From the NCBI GenBank assembly GCA_958510875.1, contig OY294068.1, forward strand, positions 180,079,411-180,143,410: a stretch of DNA of 64,000 nt, in the 5' to 3' direction. Shown piece by piece: positions 21,150 through 33,194 of the stretch (position 1 is its first letter; each line of letters starts with the position of its first letter). The position numbers and the translations under genes are program-made. The DNA is from Endomychus coccineus (lineage: Eukaryota > Arthropoda > Insecta > Coleoptera > Endomychidae). The notes under the pieces are model-generated. The model searched no databases, was not told the origin of the DNA, and saw only the letters and a program-made list of their open reading frames with translations.

Positions 21150-23260
21150 TTGGAGTATCTAATTTTAATTGAAAAAGGGTATAAGTTCATTTGTTGTTAA
21201 AAAAAGGTAATTGGCCTGGTTTCACCGTAACGAAATAAGCAAACCAACTCTTAGTTAGTACCATGGGATTATTTTCCATGGAGTTCGGATTTTCATTTAT
21301 TAAATTTGAGGTAGTCAGATATCAATTAACGTGTTTCAGCGCTTTATTTTAATAATAACTTATACAAAATGTATGAATTTCATGCACGACTTTTGAAGAA
21401 CCCCTGTATATCATATATAAATTGCCAGAAACAGCAGGAATTCATTTTAATTGTTTTATTGGATAGAACGTTTTCGAAAGGAAGGAACTTTTCTAGTCAA
21501 ATATCAATGAAAATGAATGAATACTATTCTAAATCAAGATATCTGTATATTAAATTTTTAGAATACTGAATATTTAGTGAACTATTTTCTGAATCAAGCC
21601 TTTACTTATTGTTACTTTGCAACTAATGCCTTAAAACTTGATTGATTATTTTTGGGAGAATCCGATAATACTTACCGGAAACAGTAGCATATTGTTAATT
21701 TGTGTTTAGACACTCGGTTTAAGTTTAAAGAATAGAAAACGCAATTATCATAGTGAATTGAAAGGGTTTCTTGAATTAGAAGATGATGCGAGCGCTTATA
21801 AAATCATATTTTCGATTGAAATCTTCACTCTTCTTGTGACTCTGACTTCTGATTGAATATAGATAAATTATTTCTTTTTGATTTTCTCCAATTCATTCAT
21901 TTATGATTTCAATAATTTTGAACGATTTTATTTCAGTTTATGAAAGTGGTGAATATACAGAAACGACCATCCTCGTTAAAGCTCTTCTGGGCACAAATCA
22001 CCCATTTGGACGCCCAGTCTTCACTTCGTGTTGGATATAATATAAAAAGAAGACAAGTGCCATAAGGCCAACCTAGTATATAGAACTCTTTAGTTTGACC
22101 GGAAGCGTGGTGAACACTATTGAGTGGGAAATGCTCCACCAGGTCACATGGAGGACAAAGGGCCCCGCTGCAGTCATAAGAAACCTTACCGGTTCTTTCC
22201 CTACATTTAGTAATGAACGTCGTATTTGAGAGGTATGTGAAATTATTCACCATAATAACTAGGTGAGCCATGTTGATGTCGCGAGACCAGAAATTACTTG
22301 AAAACGTAATTATATTCATTATTCTCAATTCGGTGGTAAGTTTTTTCTTGAGAAAGAGTTATTTGAGATAAAATAAAGCATTCTACTTGCTAAAATAAGT
22401 AGTAAAAAATACCAGCAAAGGTACAAGTTGACCGAAATGATTATCTAGGCAATTAATTTGGTAAGTTTATTGTTTATTCTATCTTGGCCTAAGGACTCCT
22501 ACACAACTGAATGACTAATAACCACGATTAAGTCGTTGATGATTTCAATTAAAAGTTAAAGTATGCAGATAAAGACGTATATTATGTAGTGCATAACGAC
22601 ATTTGGTACTTGATATTATATAATTCAAATTAAACTCGACACAGCCGCCAATAATAATTGAAATACATAAAGGATATAAGTGCGTCATTTATATTTTATA
22701 GAATTTATGATCTCTCAATTGCAGTTTTCTCATATTTTCCACTGAATTGTAAATGGTATACATGGAATAGCTTGTGCTACCTCTTGAATGTTTGAACCAT
22801 ATATCATATATCCGTATGTTCTTAGAAGTTAACAAGGACATCTTTCATGATGTATCTAATACATAATATTTGTTCTGCATAAAATGTATGCAATGGTCTA
22901 AAATGAGTTCGCACAAATTATTTCCAAAAGACAAATCTGTTTAACCTTCTCTTCTCTTTATAGGTCAATGCAATGTCAAGAACCATGAAAAGTTTTAACC
23001 CCTACAGCAAGAAATACCGTCTGATAAAACAAAGTTTGCTGCCTTATAGCCTGATGATCCTAGCCCCTGGAGGATAATCAAAAAAGTTATGTATGAAATA
23101 CATTAGTATCGTTTGAAGATGGCACGCTGGAGTCGAAATAATAGTCACGATTTGTTTCTATAATATATGTGATAAAAACAAAGTAAAAGTGTTTTATTTT
23201 ATTAAATCAATAGATCTTATATTTAATGAAACTCCTGGCTCTTATACTAACCTGATAAGA
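21150..23260. other. Intergenic DNA with one unrecognised open frame
   Basis: Mostly AT-rich. A minus-strand open frame of 131 codons (21933-22328) contains a cysteine-containing stretch (DCSGALCPPCDL) but resembles no family I know. Its midpoint carries a possible GGTAAGG donor. It is listed here rather than called as a gene. Confidence 0.25.
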
Positions 23261-23262
23261 AA

Positions 23263-25415
23263 ATGGAGATTTCTCGCTGCTATCCTAGTACGGAATTGAA
23301 ATTTTGCAAATTATCAGGAGCAACACGTGCTCGAGGGAAATATACCTCCTCGCTCTTATGCTATCCTAATACAAAATTGAAATTTTACAAATTATCAGGA
23401 GCAACACGTGCTCGAGAAAAATATACCTCCTCGCTCTTATGCTATCCTAATACAAAATTGAAATTTTACAAATTATCAGGAGCAACATGTGCTCGAGGGA
23501 AATATACCTCCTCGCTATTATGCTATCCTAATACAAAATTGGAATTTTGCAAATTATCAGGAGCAACACGTGCTCAAGGGAAATATACCTCCTCGCTCTT
23601 ATGATATCCTAATACAAAATTGAAATTTTGTAAATTATAAGGAGCAACACGTGCTCGAGGGAAATATACCTCCTCGCTCTTATGCTATCCTAATACAAAA
23701 TTGAAATTTTGCAAATTATCAAAAGCAACACGTGCTCGAGGGAAATATACCTCCTCGCTCTTATGCTATCCTAATACAAAATTGAAATTTTGCAAATTAT
23801 CAGGAGCAACACGTGCTCGCGGGAAATATACCTCCTCGCTCTTATGCTATCCTAATACAAAATTGAAATTTTGCAAATTATCAGGAGCAACACGTGCTCG
23901 AGGGAAATATACCTCTTCGCTCTTATGCTATCCTAATACAAAATTGAAATTTTGCAAATTATCAGGAGCAACACGTGCTCGAGGGAAATATACCTCCTCG
24001 CTCTTATGCTATCCTAATACAAAATTGAAATTTTGCAAATTATCAGGAGCAACACGTGCTCGAGGGAAATATACCTCCTCGCTCTTATGCTATCCTAATA
24101 CAAAATTGAAATTTTGCAAATTATCAGGAGCAACACGTGCTCGAGGGAAATATACCTCCTCGCTCTTATGCTATCCTAATACAAAATTGAAATTTTGCAA
24201 ATTATCAGGAGCAACACGTGCTCGAGGGAAATATACCTCCTCGCTCTTATGCTATCCTAATACAAAATTGAAATTTTGCAAATTATCAGGAGCAACACGT
24301 GCTCGAGGGAAATATACCTCCTCGCTCTTATGCTATCCTGATACAAAATTGAAATTTTGCAAATTATCAGGAGCAACACGTGCTCGAGGGAAATATACCT
24401 CCTCGCTCTTATGCTATCCTAATACAAAATTGAAATTTTGCAAATTATCAGGAGCAACACGTGCTCGAGGGAAATATACCTCCTCGCTCTTTTGCTATCC
24501 TAATACAAAATTGAAATTTTGCAAATTATCAGGAGCAACACGTGCTCGAGGGAAATATACCTCCTCGCTCTTTTGCTATCCTAATACAAAATTGAAATTT
24601 TGCAAATTATCAGGAGCAACACGTGCTCGAGGGAAATATACCTCCTCGCTCTTATGCTACCCTAATACAAAATTGAAATTTTGCAAATTATCAGGAGCAA
24701 CACGTGCTCGAGGGAAATATACCTCCTCGCTCTTATGCTATCCTGATACAAAATTGAAATTTTGCAAATTATCAGGAGCAACACGTGCTCGAGGGAAATA
24801 TACCTCCTCGCTCTTATGCTATCCTAATACAAAATTGAAATTTTGCAAATTATCAGGAGCAACACGTGCTCGAGGGAAATATACCTCCTCGCTCTTATGC
24901 TATCCTAATACAAAATTGAAATTTTGCAAATTATCAGGAGCAACACGTGCTCGAGGGAAATATACCTCCTCGCTCTTATGCTATCCTAATACAAAATTGA
25001 AATTTCGCAAATTATCAGGAGCAACACGTGCTCGAGAGAAATATACCTCCTCGCTCTTATGCTATCCTGATACAAAATTGAAATTTTGCAAATTATCAGG
25101 AGCAACACGTGCTCGAGGGAAATATACCTCCTCGCTCTTATGCTATCCTAATACAAAATTGAAATTTTGCAAATTATCAGGAGCAACACGTGCTCGAGGG
25201 AAATATACCTCCTCGCTCTTATGCTATCCTAATACAAAATTGAAATTTTGCAAATTATCAGGAGCAACACGTGCTCGAGGGAAATATACCTCCTCGCTCT
25301 TATGCTATCCTAATACAAAATTGAAATTTTGCAAATTATCAGGAGCAACACGTGCTCGAGGGAAATATACCTCCTCGCTCTTATGCTACCCTAATACAAA
25401 ATTGAAATTTTTGCA
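23263..25415. repeat. 81-bp tandem array, 26 copies
   Basis: The unit includes ATACAAAATTGAAATTTTGC, AGGAGCAACACGTGCTCGAG and TACCTCCTCGCTCTTATGC. From CAACACGTG at 23321 to the last at 25346 is exactly 25 periods of 81, so no copy carries an insertion or deletion. Differences are scattered single bases, commonest in the left-most copies. The unit contains the palindrome CACGTG (broken in one copy by CATGTG) next to CTCGAG. In one frame the unit has no stop, which yields long open frames. The array lies between tutl and bdl. Confidence 0.97.
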
Positions 25416-25559
25416 AAGCATGGTTTATGTCGTCAGTTATCTCTTGGGAAGGATGTGGTTCATCATTATTTTGGTATGGGTTAATAAAAGAAATTGTTAT
25501 GAGATCTGGCAACATTATTGTATTTATTCAGATGTGATGCTTTATACAGCGTAGTTACA

Positions 25560-27070
25560 TAGTAACAACTGTTATTCTACTTAACACTTACAACTAAAAA
25601 ATGCTACTACTAAGTTTTAGTGTGCTGTGAAATGATATATACTTAATGTACAGTCAGGAAATTACTGGTATCGATTTAGAAAAGATCGAGTGCCTTAAGA
25701 CATGCAAAATGTATGTAAAAGTGTTATTTATGTTCTTTAATTATTTATAAATAAAGGCAAGATATTTGGCTTTACAATTTGAAATATAAGAAGGTTTAAA
25801 ATTTACTTCGTGTATTGAATTTTTTCATAATGCTCTGTGAATTTATTATTGTTTAATTCATCACTTGAAGAATCATTCTTACTAAAAGTAACTTATATGA
25901 ATATAACTTGTACTTGCATTTCAGACAATAATATCACTATACAAAATTTGAATTAACAATCAAATAAAATTACAAATTGGAAAAAATATAGACGCTTTCA
26001 GTTTTTAACGTTCTTAACTCTTATACATTTATAACTAATTATTTTAGAATTTGACGATACTACTAACTCTCTTGGTTCAGTACTTCATTCAATAAGGAAC
26101 ATTAAACTCCTCTATCTAATTGCGACTTATCAGACTTATATTTTATAATATTCACACAATATTTATTGAACCTGTGAGCGCAAATTTTTCAATAAAAGTT
26201 CATGTTGCATTCTGCTTTTAATATTCGATTTATTTCATTCGGGTATTAGACATTTACATACTAACTGATAGTACTCCAATCTGAAACTGTATCAAAATCC
26301 CACTTTCACTATTCAATTTTAAAATTCACAATAACTTTATGTGAATTTTGAGAACCTAAAATATTTCGGATTATTGCAAACTATGCCACCTGGCTTTGCA
26401 GGTGAGGCATATATTTGAGATGCTCGCTAAATTGATAAATAAAATGTTCAGAATTTACGATTTTGGGCATCTTCTAGTAAATATATTAATTTATTTGGAA
26501 TGCATGATTATTTATCCTCTGATATACATGCTTCTTGTTTTCACGATAAAATTTGACTTGATGTAGGTAAATGCGTGTTCAAAAGGAAATATGTCACACT
26601 TTCCAAAGTTGAATCTTCGGAACTATTAATTATTCCGAAAAATTTGATTGATAATTTAATTCAATCGTATCGTATTTGCTTGCAATCAAAATCATCAATT
26701 ACAAAGTACATTCAGTCTCCGATTCATTTTTATGTTGAAAAAAAATATATGAAAGTCAAGATTAAAATATTAAAATTGGATAGAATCAGCCATTACGTGA
26801 TGAAAATCCATTCTAAACTTTAATAAATATTAAATAGTTAATAATTTAATAAATAAATGTAACTTGTTCCGCTAACACCACAGATATTACATAGTACTGT
26901 ACTTTGTAATATCTGTTAATAGTTATTTTGTTTAAGATTAAAATATAATATAAAAAATAAAAAAAATATATAAAAGTATTCATCAATCTTCTCGTCAAAA
27001 TAGCACCAAAATTAACATTCATCGCTATTTTGTTCACCACTTACGTTCAACGAAAGGTTGGCCCGTTTTA
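25560..27070. other. Intergenic DNA, nothing recognised
   Basis: Very AT-rich, with several short open frames lacking any family signature. Confidence 0.35.
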
Positions 27071-27088
27071 TCCGACAAATAATAAGAA

Positions 27089-27142
27089 ATAATCACCTTT
27101 ATCCAGTTTTTGGTGGATAAGGGTGATTATTTCTTAGTTATT
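27089..27142. repeat. Near-perfect hairpin
   Basis: TAAGAAATAATCACCTTTAT and its continuation TCCA face an inverted copy with one mismatch, across a loop of about eight bases. A smaller hairpin follows near 27160-27190 (CCACAGATG / CATCTGTGG). These may be tips of an inverted-repeat element or an RNA hairpin. No function can be assigned. Confidence 0.7.
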
Positions 27143-27435
27143 ACAGTTATGGTGTATCCACAGATGTGAATTCTTTCATCTGTGGGTTACGGAAGGCGGA
27201 GTTTCAGTCAAAAATTACTCCTCCCGAATTAGAATGATTGACATAAGTCGAATATACAGGACATAACATTATACCTAATACAAGCCATCTAGATTAAATG
27301 AAATGTTAAGAAACCAGTGGAAAATAATTTATATGTGCGTATTCCTTTTCATCTATCACGTCATCGTAACTACCTACATCATTATAATCAATAAAATTTA
27401 GTCCAGTCAACGAAGCGCTAAAATGACCCAAATCT

Positions 27436-28570
27436 CTTATTTGATTTCTACTAAATGAATTTTGATGAAAAAAATTAAATTCGGAAATTATCGGAAGTAG
27501 AAAACACCCCTTTTATCACGGATTCCGTAACTTGTAGAATTTGGGTGGAAACACAAAAAATAATAATATACTTACCTTTTTTTAGCCCAAAAATAAGATG
27601 TTTATATATACATATTACATATTATTCTGAAAAATTGTTATTTTCCGAGATATGTTCGCTTCAAAATTCCTAAAAGTGGTGGGGGCGAGATGTAAAAGCT
27701 GGAGACAAAATATGAAAAAATTCAAATGAATTCCTATTTTCAACTTGTTTTTCAAGTGCGTTTTATTTGAGTTTTTCTGAAAAAACAAAAAAGTATCCAT
27801 TTCTTTGAATTTGTAGCGCTTTGAAAATAAAATAAAAATTATAAAAAATTCAGACGTATACACTGAGGCCTTCTAAACAATTGTTGCCTCTGGAAACTTT
27901 TCACATGCATGTTTTCCAAATTACAGACAGTTTTTTGCGACGACAAAAGCATTACATTTTTTCAATTATTATACCGAAACAAATGCTTATTTTCATTTTT
28001 AATGATAACTGAACGAATAAAATAAGACTTTCTTATCAATAACTTTTTTCCAAAAAACCATTTGGTTCGTTATAATGATTAAAAAATGTAGTACATTTGT
28101 CGCATCGAAAAATTGAAAAATATACATATAAAAAAAATTTCAGAATATAAGAACTGTTTAAAAGGCTTCAATGTATACGTCTGAATTTTTTTATTTTTGA
28201 AGCGCTACAATGTCAAAGAAATGGGTGGTTTTTCATATTTTTCACTAGAGAAAAAAGTGACAAATAAAAAAGCGTAATTCGTATAAACATTCACCTGAAT
28301 TTTTTCAGATTTTTCTCTACGGTTTACATTTCCCTTCCCGTCTTTGAGAATTTTTCGAGTGGCCACATCTCGGAAAATATTGATGTTTCAGGAAAATTCG
28401 CCGGAGTATAAGCATCTTATTTTGGGCCAGAAAAGGTAAAAAGTATATTATTTTTTTTCATATTTATCCCAATTGTACAAGTTACACAACCGGTGATGAA
28501 AGGGGTGTTTTCTACCACTTCCGATCATTTCTGCATTTCATTGAAATCCATTCTGTAGAACTCAAATAAC
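27436..28570. mobile_element. Foldback (long inverted repeat) element
   Basis: The left end CTTATTTGATTTCTACTAAA and the right end are inverted imperfect copies. Matching continues inward through GAAAACACCCC-TTTTATCA, the TTTTGGGC region and the CAGACGTATAC block, so nearly the entire 1.1 kb is one imperfect palindrome centred near 28000. It carries no coding capacity and is likely a non-autonomous DNA element. The target duplication was not resolved. Confidence 0.8.
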
Positions 28571-28571
28571 A

Positions 28572-29143
28572 GGTGAAGCACCAACCCCCCGACTGATTAT
28601 AAAATTAAAAAATTTCCAAAAGAAATAAAACAATGATTTGCCAAAGGTTCAATAAATATCTCGCGTTTTAACCTATAAATTATAGCAGCGTGTGTATTTT
28701 TTCCTATCAAAAGTTTTCAAACTTAAACCTTTTAAATAATAGACGAGCGGCAAAACCGCCATGCTCCATGAGCGAAGGTACGTACGTTATACAATTTTAA
28801 TCCTAAACACTTAATATTACAATATCGCAACAGCCTCTCGTGTAGAATGTTTGTCGCGATCGTATGGGACCGCGATAAAGCGTTAGAATTATTGGTGAGC
28901 GCGGGGGGCTTACAGCTCCGGGGGCAGAATCGGGGCTCCCTTATCGTGAACCACCCCCGTGCCCCATAGACAAATAATGAATATGGTGATTTTTTGAATG
29001 AATTGAGCGTCATGCTTACATTCTATACAGTGGAAATATGACGTAACTTGATAAAGTAAATTTACAGTGTACTTGATTCATAATATAATAATGTCTCTTT
29101 GGAGTTTTGGTTCTGTTTTTTGTGTTTTTTAGAACATGATTCG
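28572..29143. other. Region downstream of turtle
   Basis: Contains a GC-richer patch at 28850-28970 with no recognised product. Confidence 0.35.
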
Positions 29144-29149
29144 TTTATT
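29144..29149 (-). promoter_or_regulatory. tutl: Candidate polyadenylation signal of turtle
   Basis: AATAAA on the minus strand, about 70 bases after the tutl stop codon, in an AT-rich context. It is the first canonical hexamer downstream of the stop. Confidence 0.5.
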
Positions 29150-29218
29150 TATATTGTAGCTAGAGTGCTATGATATCACACGGAGTTGAAATGTTTGTTC
29201 TGGGAAGCACGCACTTCG

Positions 29219-30509
29219 TCAGCAGGCACTCTCCAATTCGTGAACGCGTTGTCTCTTCGCTTGTCGTTTGCGGAATTCGTTAAATTCTTCCTTCATGGCT
29301 TCCACTCTAGCATCGATGTTATCGTAACGACTGCGCAAGGTACCATATCCTTTTCTAGAAGTAACTGGATCTAGATCGACGTCTCTGGATCCTGTGGGTG
29401 TCGACGGTGTCGGTGTTGGAGTGGAAGGATCGAATTCATAATGTCCGTCTACACTGCCGACATCAACTGCTTTGTGGAGTTGCTCCGACGTGGATGGCGA
29501 AGAAGACGCTAATTCTAACCAATGCCCAACTAAAGGTGGGGGTGGCGGCAAAGCTGAAGGTGGTGGAGGAGGTGGTCGATATGGCGGTAAACGCCATTCG
29601 GTGAAAGTGCTACCACTCTGAGAGCTCTGATTCTGTTGAGATGTATTCTTACTGCCGAAACCGCTAGAACTAGAGCGACTCTCAGGTGATCTATCCAAAT
29701 GATCAGGAGAACCCAATTCTGGAGCGCTGCGTGCAATTCGGGCGTGCCTGGGCAGCAATCTTGCTCTTGGGCGGGGACCTGCCAATGCAGGATAAGGTGG
29801 TGGAACGCGTATTCTGGCCGTCGGACTGTCTCTAATCGGATGCACCGGAATAAACACTTGCGATTCTTCGTGTATGGCACGTAGAGATGGCAGTTCCTGG
29901 GAATATCTCTCGTGAACGGATTTGAGTTGCATGAATCCAGGAGGTGTGGGATACGAACGTTCACCAGAACTCGGATACCTGACCGAACTGAGATCGCTGA
30001 AATACATGGGCGTCCAAGGACTCAACAGCAAAGCGCTGGAAGTGTCCGGCGAACTCGACTGGAATTTAGGGGTAGCGGGACTATAAATCGTCGGAATCGG
30101 TTTCAAGGGGTATACAGCTCGATGCCCGCTGGCGTGTAAAAATGCGGCAAGACCTCTGGCACTCTGTCCTGAGGCGTCAGAACGTATGCTGAGCTGACTC
30201 GGATAGCCTACGAGAGGTTTGCGCCAGGACGCTCTATTTCTGACACCCCTTCGCGGAAGGAAACCTCCATCGTCACTGCTGCTGGCGTTCGATGGACTAT
30301 CGGCACGTAAACTGAGTAACGAATCAACGAGTACGAATCGACCGTCTGCAGCTCTTGATATGCGTGCTAGAGACTTTGAAGGCGAGCCGGGATGAAAGTA
30401 ATCTGGATGCCAACTGAGACTGCTACTTGAACGACATCTGTCCTCTGGCCACACCCAGTTTGCAATGAAAGAGAGGACTCTCAAACCTGGTATTCCGCTT
30501 TTTCTAAGT
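29219..30509 (-). CDS. tutl: turtle last exon: cytoplasmic domain
   Basis: Encodes the intracellular tail of Turtle (430 codons including TGA). The acceptor gattggcag gives phase 2; its A completes the Lys codon left by 48140-48218. The tail starts LRKSGIPGLRVLSFIANWVW and is rich in Ser, Pro and Arg. It has a proline block (RPPPPPPSALPPPPP, a probable SH3/WW/EVH1 ligand), then GHWLELASSS. A charged, probably coiled-coil C-terminus follows (NIDARVEAMKEEFNEFRK), ending ELESAC. The last residues could form a weak PDZ ligand (inference). It is much richer in G+C than its surroundings, as expected of a real exon in this genome. Antisense open frames are shadows. Alternative shorter tails are known for Turtle. 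Confidence 0.93.
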
Positions 30510-31517
30510 CTGCCAATCGGAAACATAAAAACATATATTAGTAACATTCTTCATAAAAATACCAACTTCAAACCTCTTTTCAAAACGCTTCAGGTACGTA
30601 ATACCATGTTGTGAAAAAATGAAAGTTGGTATCATATCAGCTGGCATGCTCATAACGCTCAAAATTCAAAAGAATTCTTAAAACTCCAAGCAAACGGCTA
30701 CATGCAAAAACAGATTTGGAGTTGGGGTTAAAGGAAGCAATGATGTATCCAATTCATCACAGTGTGGATTGGTTAATTTTTGCAACCTTATTATCAAATA
30801 AAACATGATCCAACACAATAACAGCTCAGATATCTCTATTAAAATACAGCAAGTTCAATATTATAAACTGAAGCTATAAGCAGTTTTACCATTAATATCT
30901 TCTTCATGAATAAATGGAATGTCATATTCCGCCAACAATTTGGAAGCATTAAATTTGAATATTGATGAAATGATTATCCAAATAAAAATTAAAAAAACTA
31001 TTAAGTATCATCAAAACAAGCGATTGTAGCTGCTGGGCAAGAAACCTTTTACTGATGTTGAGCGTGAAATTAACTCGGTTATTTTGAAAACAAAGTGAAT
31101 CGGGTGGTTTGTCATAAAACATAAATTTTCATTAAATGACTAAAATTTCATTTGGGAATATAAAAATTAGCAAAACAAAAGCTATTTTTGGGATAGAGGA
31201 CAAATAGGTGCAAAGTGCAAAAATAGAAAGTGAGCTATACATGTGAGAGTGCGAACAGATGAATTTTCAACAGCCGCGGGATTCTTCACCTTTTTTCCTC
31301 CTGCGCAGATCCAGATGGCGGCAAATAACACACGTTTGGGATCAGAAACTGGGTAATGCAGAAATACGCGTTTAGTTAATTATATGAGTAACAAAGTGTG
31401 AGATGATAGTTACTTGTTACAGCTTGTCTCATTATGAAGTACAGTTTCATTTGTATTGCTTACATGCCACAGTAATATGTAATTAAATAAAAAATATTAC
31501 AATTTCCTTTTTCTAAT
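30510..31517. other. turtle last intron, right of the cytoplasmic exon
   Basis: AT-rich intron; nothing coding is recognised. Confidence 0.4.
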
Positions 31518-32812
31518 CAGTCAAATGGGTATAAAAATAGGCCAAACCCGTAAATCCTTGGGAATGGACCGATTTTGATGGGACATAGTGCATTCTCTTC
31601 AGAATGTCATCAGGAAAAAAAAGTTGACTACAAATAAAGTTGCCCAAATTGCTTATAAACAATAAATAAACAATTTAATTAGCTTATTTTTGAGATAACA
31701 TAAAAATTCCTTAAAAAATACAATATTTGACCATTTTGATCGGATAAAGACTATTTTTTGTTAAAAACAATTTATTTATTAACAAAATAGATGAATTCAA
31801 CCAAAACTCCGATTTTAGTGTAATTTTCGGATAATTTTGGTATTCTGAGTTCGATTTTATCGTCAATATCGTCGAATGTATTTCCAAAACTTGCTAATTT
31901 GTTATAAACAAATTATATTCATTATTAAATACCTATACGAATTTGACCAAAATGTCGACTTTGTAGTCGTTTTCGGATAATTTTGGCCTACTGAGTACGA
32001 TTTCATCGCTATTATTCTTTAAATGCATACATAAATTTTTGAATTGTTATAAACAAATTATTTATTAACAAATGAAGAAAAAAGAAATGTGACATGTTCA
32101 TTAATTTTTATATAATATGCAAACTCAGAACTTGATTTTTTTTGACAAAATTGATGAAATGTACAAGTCTTAATATAATAAAAAAATGGCATGCCATTTA
32201 TTTTAATTCAATTGTTTTCCCTTACATAACAACTCTCCCATACCTCTTTAAAATAATTAATATGTTTAATTTTATATACATTTATTGATACTTTGTCATA
32301 CTAAAACATCAAAATTTTTATTATTTTTCTCTAATTCGCTTTCGAAAATTCCCACGAGAATGCATTTAAAGACAATAATAGCAAGAAACTCGTTCCCAGG
32401 AGGGCAAAATTATCCGACAAGGATTATAAACTCGACATTTTCGTCAAATTCTAAATTTGTTCATAACAAATTAGCGAATTTGTGAGTATCCATTCCACGA
32501 TGTTGACGATAAAATCGAGCTCAGAATAACAAAATTATCCGAAAACGACCCTAAAGTCGGAGTTTTGGTCGAATTCATCTATTTTGTTAATAAATAAATT
32601 GTCTATAACAAAAAATAGTCTTTATCCGATCGATAATTTTTTGTAGAAATTTTTATATAATCTCAAAAACGAGCTAATATAATAGTTTATTTTTTGCGCA
32701 ACTTTATTTGTGGTCAGCTTTTTTCCTGATGACATTCAGAAGAGAATGCACTTTTTCCCATCAAAATCGATCCATTTCCCAAAGATTTACGGGCCCAATA
32801 CTCATTTGACTG
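31518..32812. mobile_element. Foldback element in turtle intron
   Basis: CAGTCAAATGGGTAT at the left faces ATACTCATTTGACTG at the right. Arms of at least 350 bases match inversely (CGTAAATC, GAATGTCATCAGGAAAAAA, GATCGGATAAAGACTATTTT, ATTTTCGGATAATTTTG). Further weaker inverted matching reaches toward the centre near 32165. There is no open frame of note. A clear target duplication was not found. Confidence 0.85.
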
Positions 32813-33194
32813 CAATAAATTGGACGGTTACTGTGAGTGAGTTATGGGTCCCTATGCATTCTAAGGTATGCAACTGAATTTACATAGCCTTAGGTTCGAT
32901 TTAACATAGGTAGCATCCATATCGATACATAAGCCTATCCTTCCAAAGCTACTCAGAATGAGTTATATTTTATTCATCTATGTATGGATTCTACGAGTCG
33001 GAAATTGTAGATAGTGACTCATTTTAAAACCTTGACGCTGCTTTGTTTTTCCAGATGGTCTGTAAGCGTACAATTGTCAGACACACTGATTGTTTAATTG
33101 GACTAGTCATTTCTAACTTTGAATTTATTTCAATGTTTATACAGAGACCTTATTAATTAAGAAAATGATACATAATCTATTCTATATCAGGCAA

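Noticed and set aside
21933..22328. Cysteine-containing 131-codon gene
   Set aside because: No recognised domain, no convincing splice context and no neighbouring exons; kept only as a note.
23263..25415. CRISPR-like array
   Set aside because: Units are contiguous copies without unique spacers, and the genome is eukaryotic.
23701..25554. A 617-codon repeat protein gene
   Set aside because: It is the stop-free frame of a tandem DNA repeat; no promoter, no splice signals, and a tail after the array with no homology.
29398..30139. Plus-strand and alternate minus-frame genes over the turtle cytoplasmic exon
   Set aside because: They overlap a strongly supported coding exon in other frames and show no family signature.
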